From: Mytilus californianus
Taxonomy: Eukaryota > Mollusca > Bivalvia > Mytilida > Mytilidae
DNA length: 64,000 nt
Reading direction: 5' to 3'
Assembly: GCF_021869535.1 (NCBI RefSeq)
Contig: NW_026262734.1
Span: 105,621,088 to 105,685,087, forward strand
The notes beneath the pieces were generated by a model. That model had not been told where the DNA came from. It did not search any database and saw nothing but the letters and a program-made list of their open reading frames with translations. Of this stretch, positions 35,508 to 45,512 are shown one piece after another (positions within the stretch are counted from its first letter, which is position 1; every line of letters begins with the position of its first letter). The translations under genes were made by a program, and so were the position numbers.

Positions 35508-35684
35508 TGCTCTGTTTGCAAACAAGATTTGCATGCATTTGACAGCATGGCCTGTGATGTATGCCTAGAATGGTTCCATATGAAATGCGTCGGAATGCGA
35601 ATTCCACCCCCAAAAGCCTATCAGACCTGTAGACAGCTAGTGTTATGCCAATTAGTGACATATCTACACATTTTATTTTATTAA
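35508..35684 (+). pseudogene. PHD-finger exon remnant
   Basis: An acceptor 'aataatttcag' precedes an open reading of 58 codons ending in TAA. It shows the PHD pattern C-x2-C (residues 1 and 4), C-x2-C (16 and 19), H24 and C27 within 'CDVCLEWFHMKCVGM', and C41 near the end. The seventh zinc ligand appears lost: a tyrosine codon TAT (residue 38) stands where a cysteine is expected, a one-base change. PHD fingers bind histone tails and also occur in genes carried by animal transposons. No other exon of the gene was recognised within the surrounding element, so this looks like a captured or residual exon. Confidence 0.65.
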
Positions 35685-36192
35685 AATACATGTATATAAT
35701 TATTTGTACTGTTTTTATAATTACATAACAATAATTTAAAATCTCATTTCCTATTTCATACAGCAAAAAACTATTTTTTCACGTAATAGTAGTCTCCAGG
35801 CTAATCTTACGTAGTTTAAATAGCCGCAAAACATGTCCCCATGCTGGAAAACGATGCGGCTCTTATTCTCATTCTAAAGTACGGTTTAACAAGCTTAGCA
35901 TTCTTGCTCCCCTTACGTTATTTCACGTAAGGGGAGTCAGTGCTTTAATTATATCCTTCTTAAAAAAATTCGGCGGGAGGTCTTCAGGTGAAACATACTA
36001 ATTAAGCGCCTGCTCCATATTATATTTGTAAAGTTACTGGTCAAGATATAAAAAGTTCTTTATAATTGGATGCAAAAAGAAAAAAAAACTTTAAAATGGC
36101 GACCGGTACCGATATACTGTAATTAGACCGACCTATGCTGGATAGTAGACCCCGAGGTGTTACGATAAGATTTCCCGCCTAATTCTGGAGAC

Positions 36193-36915
36193 ATGGCAGT
36201 AAGTAAAAAATTAAGTCTAATCTATGAACTCCCCTGTATAACCCCTTCTTGCTATTTTTTTAAGTGAAATAATATCAAAACAGAAAAAAAAAAATACTTG
36301 AAAAAGTTTTGTGGACATTTATTGTTTACATAAAGTCCTAAACAACTTATACTTCCCAAAAAAACGCGAGCTTGGTCAGATAAGTCGAGCGCACCCTAGA
36401 AAGTGTACTTGAATAAGTCGATAATTGTTTTTCATTTGTCTTTTGAGTCGATTAAAGTGGGCCCTATTTTCAACCTAAGTAAACTTCGGCCCTAAACACG
36501 GACATTGGGCGACCCTTGTAAACAAAAGAAAATGTTTTCAAAGATTGTGATTCTGGTGATTATATAAATAAAGAAAACATATGAATATTTTATAGTTTTC
36601 AGTACTAAAAAAGTAATCTTGCAGCTTTTGGTTAATTTTCCAGGTGCAGAAATTGTAAAATTTTATTTTTGCCCTGGGATTCTACAACGTTCATATTTTT
36701 TTTATTTTAAAGTTAGTTTTAAAATGGGCTTAAACTTTTAAGTAGGTCACACCGTTTTTTATCTTCTTTAATGCTGGCAAAAAAAAATATTTCCCAAAAA
36801 GTCATTGAAAAAAAATACTTCTCAGACACTCGTTTTATATAAGAACCCTGTGCATTTCATCAAGATTGTTTGTAATAAATACAACCAAGAACCCCAAGAA
36901 AGTCATGTGGCCTGA
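36193..36915 (+). CDS. Candidate two-exon gene for a 31-residue protein
   Basis: Exon 1 would be 36193-36198 (ATG GCA) followed by a strong donor gtaagt, with a less AT-rich 5' leader from about 36090. Exon 2 would be 36826-36915, after the acceptor 'tacttctcag', reading 'TLVLYKNPVHFIKIVCNK' and ending in TGA. Both joins are phase 0, giving a 31-residue product with a short hydrophobic centre. Exon 2 alone is the better-supported part: it has protein-like composition and an almost identical second copy at 39906-39995. I do not recognise the product; exon 2 could instead be the last exon of a larger gene. Confidence 0.35.
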
Positions 36916-37007
36916 AGATCAGATGTTGGAGAAGCAGAATTACCAAAAGTATTTCATGTAACCCTTCCGGATTGTTTGTAAACAAAAATACAAGTAAAGC
37001 AATTTAT
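36805..37007 (+). repeat. 203-bp direct repeat, copy 1 (contains an exon)
   Basis: This segment spans the 3' end of an intron, the acceptor, the candidate last exon and some 3' untranslated sequence. It recurs as 37580-37600 plus 39906-40087, i.e. a second copy split by a 2300-bp transposon. Only two substitutions separate the copies (36832 and 36980 region), so the duplication is recent. Confidence 0.95.
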
Positions 37008-37009
37008 TA

Positions 37010-37579
37010 TTATTATTATTATCCAGTGCCTTTTTCCAATCTTCCAAAATTTTAAGTAATGTTGACTGACAGCCATAGCCTGATCGAAAAGCCGCAAGGA
37101 AATGGTCAAAAATATCATCAAAGTATTTAGTGAGTTGATTTTCTATGGCTGTTTCAAAAATTTTTGATATAGCAGGTAAAACGCTAACGGGTCTGTAATT
37201 ACCCTTTTCAAGAACACTGTTTTTCTTATGAACGGGTGCAACTTGGGCAATTTTTAATGAGTCTGGAAAAATAGAAGTGGATACTGATAAATTTACAAGC
37301 TGTGTGATAGGTTTAATCACAACAGGCTTAGCAGCATGTAAAAGTTTTGGTGAAATACCGATCTATACCAGTAGCCTTTTTAACATTAATTTTACCAATT
37401 CTTTTAGAAACAAATGCTTCATTTACAGGCTGAAAAATTAGTTTATTTGATGTTGACCCAGTTGAGTATTTGTTAGAAATAGCTTCTATACTTGGATGTT
37501 TGTCATTAACCTGAATGTTGTTGTCACCGATGTTTTTTGCAACATTTACAAAAAAGTTATTAAAGACTTCAGATATTTC
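37010..37579 (-). pseudogene. LINE reverse-transcriptase N-terminal fragment
   Basis: Read on the minus strand: 'SEVFNNFFVNVAKNIGDN', 'KINVKKATGID', then a one-base frameshift near 37362, 'GISPKLLHAAKPVVIKP', 'FPDSLKIAQVAPVHKK', 'NYRPVSVLPAISKIFE' and 'GYGCQSTLLKILEDWKKALD'. These are the first conserved blocks of the RVT_1 domain of non-LTR retrotransposons. The frame ends in a (AAT)n run at 37007-37023, before the catalytic centre. The fragment is dead and truncated at both ends, and it sits exactly between the two copies of the 203-bp repeat. Confidence 0.9.
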
Positions 37580-37600
37580 TTGAAAAAAAATACTTCTCAG
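37580..37600 (+). repeat. 203-bp direct repeat, copy 2, left part
   Basis: 'ttgaaaaaaaatacttctc' plus 'ag', identical to 36805-36825. The copy resumes at 39906 after the transposon. Confidence 0.95.
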
Positions 37601-39900
37601 GCCAAAATAAAAATATTGTATGTTTGCCCAAACGCGACCGACCCAAAAAAAAACCGCCGACTCAAATTCTTTTTTTGCCGTTTTTTTGAAGATTTTTTTT
37701 TTTTCGGATCTTTTTCGTGTCCGCTCCGTCATCGTATAAAACTTAATGTTCGTCGTCTTTGCGTTTGAAAGTAACTGTGAATAAGATTAAAAGAAAGCGT
37801 GTAAGAGACGCAGTTAATCGATATTCGATGTTCTCGGTTTTTATCTTCTGATTTAACGAACGGTTACTTCTGCTTTGGCGCCGGCTACTTCAAAATTGTC
37901 AAAAATAATATTTTCACAAAGTTTTCATTTTTTACCAAGTCGATGAAACATTGATAATTAAAGAAATTCAGACATAAACGATTCATTTTCTGAAGAACAG
38001 AGATTTAAGCATTGACTTTACAGTGTGAAGCAGATTATTTAATAAAAAGACAACTTTTTATCACTTCATTCACTTCCGGTACTTGTTACACGAGATCGTA
38101 CATCAAACTAACTTTCGGCGACAAAATAATTTTGATACTTCATTTGAACGTGATAAAAATTGCCTCCAGTAAATGTTTAATCCATTTATTGCATTAAAAA
38201 CGTTATATTCCTTTCCAAATAGCTTGTCAAACATCGTTTATTTTTGTAAATTTTCTTCGTCCGCCATTAACTGTTTTCTAACTACGGATCGGAAACGGAC
38301 CAGCTATGACCGAAATCCGTATTTTTACAATAATAACTACGGACGCATGAATGGAACAGCTGACAAGGAAATTGGTCCCAAATGGAAAATTTGCGCATTC
38401 CACACGCATTAACAGACTATTTGTTAGATTTACTTGATTTATGTATATAATTCCATATATATGGATTGTTTCAAAATATTGATTAAACTTGCTTAATTAA
38501 CTCTGGGACTATAATACTAATATCAATATATATGGCCCAGCTTAACTTTGTATATCTTTTGATGAGAAACACTGAATTTCATAAACATGATAAACAAGAT
38601 AGTTTTTTAATTGAATTGTGATTTATATATTATAATTTCTTTATCTTTTTGTCATAAAAAAAAAAATCTTTTTAGTGCTAGATATTTAGTTGGTAGTTTC
38701 TCACAAGAACCTAAACTTAAACAACTTTGAATTTGAACTTTTACTTTAATTGTATACTCAGATATGAATTGAACAATATAAAAAGAACATTATTTACATA
38801 TGACCCTTTGTACTATATGTAGTAAAAACCAAACATTGTAGCACAGTGTGCAAAGGAGCACTTCTCCCTATCAGTTTCAAAAAGAGAAGTCACTTCTCCC
38901 TATGAATCTGAAGTAGTGTGAGCCCTGCATGATTATGCATTTAAGGATGTACTTAGGTCAGGTTTTGGAATTTCTGTCAGATCTTTGGACTCTGGTTTTT
39001 TCCTACGATACAGGATAAAATATTTTGCCCCATGACCCCCATTTTTATTCCATATATAATACATGTAATACTTCAATTAATAGCTCATAAAAGGTCATAT
39101 ACCAAAATTTTTAAGCAGATTGTAGATTTCTTCTCTTTCCATTAGTTTGCTTCTTAACTTAAATGCTCTTGAAGTCTTCTGACTTATAGTATCAATTTTA
39201 AATTCTACATTTTTCTAGTTTCACCAAAGTACATCCTTACTGAGAAATAAAAAAAATGTCTATGGGTTCGAATTATTTGAATAATTGCATGTCTACAGTT
39301 AAACTAAAAATATTTTCAACTAATGAGATCAAATTTGAATCTTTTCCTGAATGATCACCATGTCTTACAGAGTCATCCTTCATCATTTTCCTCAAACAAC
39401 TTCAACTACTTGTTGTTATAGTGATAATAATATTTATGTGATCAACTTTATAGAAAATATGTGACCATCTTGCTGCTCATTTACCTTATCATCATTAAAA
39501 AAAATGGTGTTTGATTAGGACTAAATTAGAGTTCAGGAGCCCCCAGAATGCAGGATTTTTGCACCATTTTAGAAAAAGAAACTTCGCCGTGATAGGCGAC
39601 GAGCAAGCTCGTCGCACCGGACGTCTATGACGTCCACAATCCTTGCCTGCTACTTTAATTATTAATCCTGCTACTTCAAAACCTAGTGACATCCCTGTAA
39701 AGAAGTAAAACATGTGAAAATGGCAGACAGTTTTTCATGGCTTTTGATTGTCTCTACAAAGGTTTGACGGGAAAAAAAGATATACTGTTATAATATTTTC
39801 ATGCAAATTCTGATAAAAAAAAAGAATTTGCCTACCTACCTACCCACACCCAGTCATCATGGGTCGGGTTTGGGCAAACTGAAATATTTTTAATTGTGGC
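37601..39900. mobile_element. 2.3-kb DNA transposon with ~44-bp TIRs and CTCAG duplication
   Basis: Left end 'gccaaaataaaaatattg' then 'tttgcccaaacgcgacc'; right end reverse complemented 'gccacaattaaaaatattt' then 'tttgcccaaacccgaccc'. CTCAG is present on both sides (37596-37600 and 39901-39905). The intact target 'cttctcagacactc' survives at 36818-36831 as an empty site. A TCA duplication with GGCC ends is an equivalent reading. The interior is AT-rich with no recognisable transposase, so the copy is non-autonomous; superfamily not assigned. Confidence 0.9.
39596..39635. other. Two adjacent perfect GC-rich hairpins
   Basis: 39596-39615 has 9-bp arms 'gcgacgagc/gctcgtcgc' around a 2-nt loop. 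39619-39635 has 7-bp arms 'ggacgtc/gacgtcc' around TAT. They lie inside the 2.3-kb transposon. Confidence 0.85.
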
Positions 39901-39905
39901 CTCAG

Positions 39906-40087
39906 ACACTCATTTTATATAAGAACCCTGTGCATTTCATCAAGATTGTTTGTAATAAATACAACCAAGAACCCCAAGAAAGTCATGTGGCCTGAAGATC
40001 AGATGTTGGAGAAGCAGAATTACCAAAAGTATTTCATGTAACCCTTCCGGATTGTTTGTGAACAAAAATACAAGTAAAGCAATTTAT
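39906..40087 (+). repeat. 203-bp direct repeat, copy 2, right part
   Basis: Resumes the copy begun at 37580-37600. Because the transposon duplicated CTCAG, the exon copy still starts immediately after an intact AG; its coding frame remains open to the same TGA, with one conservative Val-to-Ile change. Confidence 0.95.
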
Positions 40088-40333
40088 GGCCTTAAAAAAA
40101 CATGGCCGAAACAGCTACATTTAAATAAAATTTATAATTATGACATTGAAAGCAACTTTAAACATTTCTAAATCAGATTAACATGCAGTGTTGTTTTTGT
40201 TCTAACTATAGAAACTTAAATACACATCATTATATACAGGTGTGCAATCCAAATGAATGAAATAAAATTTGGTCGAAAATAGGGCACGGTCGAAAACAGG
40301 TCCTCTGACGATATATATATATTATAAACAATT

Positions 40334-40405
40334 AAGAGGCTCTCAAGAGCCTGAATTGCTCACCTGGTAAACAATGCCCTATAAACTAAATTAATATATT
40401 AAGGT
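40334..40405 (+). mobile_element. 5'-end fragment of the GAGCC/GAGCT hairpin element
   Basis: 'aagaggctctcaagagcctg' followed by 'ctcacctggtaaacaatgcc' matches the ends of copies B and C. Only this end is recognisable. Confidence 0.75.
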
Positions 40406-40639
40406 TCATCTTTACACTTTGTCAAAAATTGCTGTGTTTACATCATAAAATTACCTCTGAATACAGAGAAAACTGTACAATCTAAAAAGTTTTAAAGCCT
40501 GGCAGCACCTAGATTTATATATCTTGCATTCATTTTGTGATTTAAAATGTTTAAAACTTTTATGAATTTTGCTGAACATTTTCCTTCCTTGCCACAGAAG
40601 ATATGATATGATATTTCTAATTTTTATGCCAAATTAGAG

Positions 40640-40870
40640 TTTTGACCCCAATTTCATGGTCCACTGAACATAGAAAATTACAGGTTAAAGTTTTTGGTCA
40701 GAAAATAGGTTAAAGTTTCTGGTCAAGGTAGTTTTTGAAGTCCAATCAACTTGAAACTAATAGTACACATGTTCCCTATGATATGATCTTTCTAATTTTA
40801 ATGCCAAATGAGAGTTTTGACCCCATTTTCACAGTCCACTGATCATAGAAAATTATAGTGTGAGTGGGGC
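40640..40870 (+). repeat. Dispersed repeat unit (ATGATATGATCTTTCTAA family)
   Basis: Contains 'tttgaccccaatttcatggt', 'gaacatagaaaatta' and 'ggttaaagtttttggtca'; two diverged units. A copy with both ends is at 43417-43642. Confidence 0.6.
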
Positions 40871-41087
40871 ATTCAGGGTTCTCACTAGGAAATTTTTATG
40901 GTGAGTCCTGGGACTGACATCACTTTTGAAAATGGTGAGTCCCAGCTGATTCTGGTGAGTCCATGTAGTATACAATTCATCATCTATAATCATGAGGCTG
41001 AGACGGTTTATTCACCGAATTGCGTTGATAAAAATTGAATTGTTTTTATAAAACATTTGTGTACAATGAACACATTTTTATACGACC

Positions 41088-43140
41088 GTCTAAGACGGGA
41101 CGTATTATGGTATACGGTTGTCCGTCCGTCATCCACACTTCGGACAATAACTCAAAAACGCTTTCACCAATTTCCATGAAACTTAAGTGAATTGTTTATA
41201 TATATTGACGTAAGCTCCCTTTCGTTTTTTTTTAATTTCAGATTTGACGTTTTGTAAAATAATTTGTTTATTCATAAAAAAGGGGGAATTTTCAACAATT
41301 CGAACAATAACTCAAAAAGGCTTTCACCAATGTCCATGAAACTTATGTGAATTGTTTATGTCTATCAATGTAAGCTCCCTTTCGTTTTTTTTAATTTCAT
41401 ATTATGCTTTTGGGATTTATGGGACTTTATTAAAAAAAAAGGTGGGATTTTCAAGTTTTCGGACTATAGCTCAAATTCCTTTTAACCTTTCCTCACGTAA
41501 CAATAATACAACATTAGGGGACGACCATTTGATATTCTGGGGGGGGGGCCAGGAGGATTTTGAAAATAAATAACTCAGCCTTGATAATCACAAAAATAAA
41601 TGGTTTGTTCTGTGGTAGTTTGAAAATAAATTACCTGACTTGCAATGTATTGAAAATAAATAACTCAGCAGGTCTAATCGAAAGTATGAGATGGCACCAG
41701 ATTCTTCATAAATTCATCTTTTTTCCAAAAAAAAAAATTGGGAAACACTTCCCATATCTTTTAATAATAAAAGTATAAATATTATTTAAATATACTTGAA
41801 ATGTCAGAAAATTGGTTTCATTTAACTTGAGGTTAATTGTCTCAGGAACACTTACCTCACTTTTATTAAATCAGGGCCGTAACTACATTGAGACAAATGC
41901 CTCGTGTAGGAAATTTCAAAACTAAACGCTTGTCTCCATATCAAATTGTGTTCACCGTGAGTGCCTTGCAAGAAGCAAGTTCTGTTCTCCCTCAGACGTA
42001 GCCCCTGATTTTTCGGGATCAATGTTTCTTATTTATTTGTCTTTTGTTCATTGATTGCCCCTCTGTATTCTGTTAGTGTTGCATTCATTTTGTAATTTAG
42101 TAATTTTATTATTAACTTGATCATGAGTTTAAAAAAACACAGCAGCCACAGACTTAACTATGTGAATAACATTTTTGCTTTTAATATCATGCATATTTGT
42201 CTTTTGATCTTGTTCCTAGAAACTTAAGTCTTACACTGAATCTATAAGGTGATTTTGCTTTGAGACCAAAATATTGTCATAAAATTATTAAAACAGAACT
42301 TGCATTTTCAGTTTAAGAAAGGGTCTGGGGAACACCCAGAAGGCATGATTTTGCATCATTTGTTCTATAGCTTCTTGGGCCTTCAGCGGTTCAAAAACCC
42401 TTCAAAAAAATTTTGCCTCGCTCAGCTCGGCGAAACATGTTTGCCAATACTTTTAAAAGAGCCTTATTACTACCAAACTTTAATACTGTGTAATATGCAT
42501 TGGGGGATATAGAAGATTCATTTCTGCAGAGGATAATAATTAATTCTGATTAAATGGTACATAATGACTCGACTATACATGAATTATTTATAATAAACAA
42601 ATAACTTAAAAATTGTATGTTTTCGAATATTATAAATATAGTTGTGAAAATAAATAATCAGTCCCTTGCTTTAATGAAAATGAAAAATCTTGCTTAAATA
42701 GTGCAGAAAATAGATAATCTGTCCTCTTAGTTTACAAAAATAAATAACCGATCCAAAACAAATCCTCCTGGCCTCCCCCAGAATATCAAATGGTCGTCCC
42801 CTTAGGATTGATAGGAGGAAGCTCCCTTTCAAATTAGAAAAAAATGGCAATGTTGTTTCAGAGTAATTATATAGGACTTTAACCATTTGAATTATGGCAA
42901 TTTTTCACATTTTGCACATTAATTTTACTCTAGTATTCCTAAATTGATTTCCTTGAAACTTCAAATTATTGTTGGGATTTATATTATGAAGCTCCCTATT
43001 GATTTTTGATTATTTATTTGTTAACTTGTTCTGGAGTTACAGGACTTTAACTATTTGAATTTAAGAAAATTATTCATGCCTTCTTTTCCAATTTCTATAT
43101 GCCCAATACGGGAGTATCATGCGCTCTAAGGGCAGCTGTT
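41088..43140 (-). mobile_element. Interrupted element with ATACGACC-type end
   Basis: The left end 'ttttatacgaccgtctaaga' then 'cgggacgtatta' resembles the terminal hairpin at 9300-9330. A GTCC-rich run and two core units follow ('caataactcaaaaacg', 'accaatttccatgaaactt', 'gtaagctccctttcg'). The element at 41517-42801 splits it; a further unit with 'aggaagctccctttc' resumes at 42805. The right boundary near 43140 ('gcgctctaagggcagctg') is tentative. Confidence 0.5.
41517..42801. mobile_element. TTA-flanked element with ~46-bp G-run TIRs
   Basis: Terminal inverted repeats begin 'ggggacgaccatttgatatt' at both ends, then 'ctgggg', a G-run and 'gccaggaggattt'; the two arms are almost identical. 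TTA lies outside each end (41514-41516, 42802-42804). Repeats of 'gaaaataaataactc' and variants occur just inside both ends (41560-41665 and 42650-42750), resembling subterminal binding sites. No transposase is recognisable in 1285 bp. Same family as 11711-11970 and 29266-30191. Confidence 0.85.
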
Positions 43141-43416
43141 TATTGTTTTTTGTAATTTAATATCTCCTCATACAGTTTTCAATTCAGATTCTAATTCAAA
43201 CATCACTAAAACAACCCGGCTGTTTGAGGCTTTGACCCATTTTTATGACATTAAAATGCATTGTAACAAATTATTTCACATTTTATTTTTTTTGAAAATA
43301 TAAAAATAATTCCTTTATTTTATGATTTACAAGAAGGAAACATATTACTTTCTTCCCCTTTTGCAATATATAAATTAATTCAATGCTCACAAGCCATTTT
43401 ATGCTATTTTAATACC

Positions 43417-43642
43417 CCACCTACAATAGTAAAAGGAGCATGGACATTCGTTTATTTGTCCGTCCGTCTGTCCTGTGTCCGGTTAAAGTCAAAGTCAAAA
43501 GTAGTTTTTGATGAAGTTGCACATTGTTTCTCATGATATGATCTTTCTAATGTAGAGTTTTTATCCCAATTTCATGGTTCATTGAACATAGAAAATGATA
43601 GTATGAGTGGTGCATCAGTGTAGTATGGACACATTCTTGTTT
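43417..43642 (+). mobile_element. Short hairpin-family element copy
   Basis: Starts 'taccccacctacaatagta', contains 'gtccgtccgtctgtcctgtg' and the core 'atgatatgatctttctaat', and ends 'tatggacacattcttgttt'. A recurring mussel-type repeat; non-coding. Confidence 0.55.
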
Positions 43643-44794
43643 ATTTTCAGTCTCCAGATCGGGAGACAATTTCATATATGTGCTACTTCCTGTTCAAATG
43701 AATATCTCCTGTTCGGGAGATTGTCTCAAGTTTGGGAGATTGACTCAAGTTTGGGCGATTATGGCTCCTGATTGGGGAATATTACTTAGCTGACCTCACC
43801 GATCCACCAACAGAAATCTTGGGTCAGGTGTGGGGAAACAAACGATTCTTTTAAATGCAGCCCTAAGATTTTAATGAAATTATATGCTGATTGTTTCAAA
43901 GTTTTGGTTATTATCTTTCATACTATTATGGTTAAATTCAACCCTTAAGGGGTTACTGCCTTTAAAAGACCCTTTTCTCAGTTTTTAACACTTTAAACAT
44001 CATAAATTATATAATCATTATTATCAATGAGATATCTGCGCAAAATTACAGGTGAGCCATTTCTCCTAAGGACTTTTCCAGGGTTATTGTATGGGGGAAA
44101 GGAAGGCACTCTATTAAAATTTGGTAGGTGGTGGTTCTTGTAGAAAGATTGCCTGAACAATTAAAAGAAATATCCAATAAAAATATATGTATGGTGGGTC
44201 AAATAAAAGTGCCTTCTGACCACCCCATATATTAATTTCTGGAATAGCCCTTGTTCTTAATAATCATCTTTATCATGATTTAATTATCTATTGTAGAGTA
44301 AACAGTCATTACCTGTAAAGGTTTTCGATAATAACAGAATAATAAGAAAAGGAATTGTGGCATATTCGTTTCCTGATTTAATAAATAAATGTAAGTATGA
44401 TTATCAGACATTAGAAATCATATATAATATATATATATACCTTGTCATAGTACTGTGTCTCACTTACTTGTGGAACTTAAATCTTGGAAAACATGGTCAA
44501 AGTAAATTGATGTTTCAAAGCAATGTTTTACCAGTTTAATATTACATGATTTACATCCAATGATTTGGAATCTCTAATGAATCACACTCCAGAGTTTTCA
44601 CAAAATTTAAAATAAATAAATACATTTATCATATTCTTATAGAAAATAACGGTATAATTTTACCCCTTGATAACACTGTTTGCATAGATATTTATCAATA
44701 AAATCTTAAGAATTGTCTTTGCCGTGTGATATGACTTTTGTTATCAACTGCTTCTGGTTTATATCAACTGTTTCCGGTTTATATCACACGCTAA
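43643..44794. other. No recognisable gene
   Basis: AT-rich sequence, with a locally repeated 'gttcgggagattgtctcaag' / 'gtttgggagattgactcaag' phrase at 43690-43760. Nothing else supported. Confidence 0.4.
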
Positions 44795-45020
44795 ATCCAT
44801 TTTTTCCATTTTTGTTTTTTAACAAAAAAGAACATTTTCAATTTTTTTCTCTTGATTTTTTTTCAAATATTCTTTTTTCTTCAAAATTTGATTTTCTTTC
44901 AAAATTTTGTTCAAAATTCGTTTTTTCAATTTTTTTTTCATTTTTTTTTTTCAAATATACTTTTTCTTCAAAATTTGTTTTTCTTTCAAAATTTTGTTAA
45001 TTTTTTTTTCATTTTCCCAC
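44795..45020 (+). repeat. T-rich diverged tandem repeat
   Basis: Two copies of a block containing 'tttcttcaaaatttg' and 'tttctttcaaaattttgtt', offset by about 88 bp, in nearly pure T/C/A sequence. Confidence 0.7.
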
Positions 45021-45110
45021 CAAAAAATTAACATTAACAGAATTTCATATTATCAAACATTTAACTAGGACATTCGAAACAACAATATTGAAGTATATGA
45101 TAAAAAGATC

Positions 45111-45243
45111 ATAACATGTCATTTTTTATATCAGACCCCTTATCAGCCCATGGTCAAAATCATCCCTCGAGCCTGAAGGCTCTCGGGCTGATATCATGAC
45201 CTTGGGCTGATAAGGGGTCTGATATGAAAAATGCCATGTTATA
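45111..45243. other. Long hairpin, arms ~60 bp
   Basis: Arms start 'ataacatgtcattttttata' and end (complement) 'ataacatggcatttttcata'. They share the perfect block 'tatcagaccccttatcagcc' and close on 'gagcc-tgaa-ggctc'. A few mismatches lie near the middle. Confidence 0.9.
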
Positions 45244-45512
45244 ATCTATATGTATCACAACTAGTTGATTTGCATGCATGTGACCCTTTGTTTCTGACCC
45301 TAGTTCTAGGTCAGAGGACTGTTAATTTGTATATAGTGGCCATTAAAGTGAAATTAGGCGTTAAGCTCAAATCCTATGCAATAGGCTAACGCCTAGATAT
45401 TTAGTTATTGCCTGAATATCCAGGCAGTAAGCTTAATGCCTGAAATATGATGGAGTGTTTTAACCTATTGCTAAACATCATTTCAGGTAATAAGGGAACT
45501 TGAGATTTTAAT

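Larger units (their letters stand above)
33950..35945. mobile_element. Inverted-repeat element carrying a PHD exon
   Basis: The left end, 'ccccttacgtgaaatcgcat' to 'ggagactactattacgtga' (about 33952-34047), is repeated inverted at 35779-35935. The right arm has an extra ~65 bp between 'acgtgaaat' and 'cgcatcg'. The innermost ~45 bp of the arms is almost identical. The interior (about 1.7 kb) includes a long hairpin (34309-34395) and a decayed PHD-finger exon (35508-35684). No transposase was recognised. An exact target duplication could not be fixed because similarity trails outside ('ataattaaagcactg' against 'ttaattataggcactg'). Confidence 0.75.

Noticed and set aside
37496-37768. 90-codon plus-strand frame
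   Set aside because: Runs antisense through the LINE fragment and into A/T homopolymers at the transposon end.
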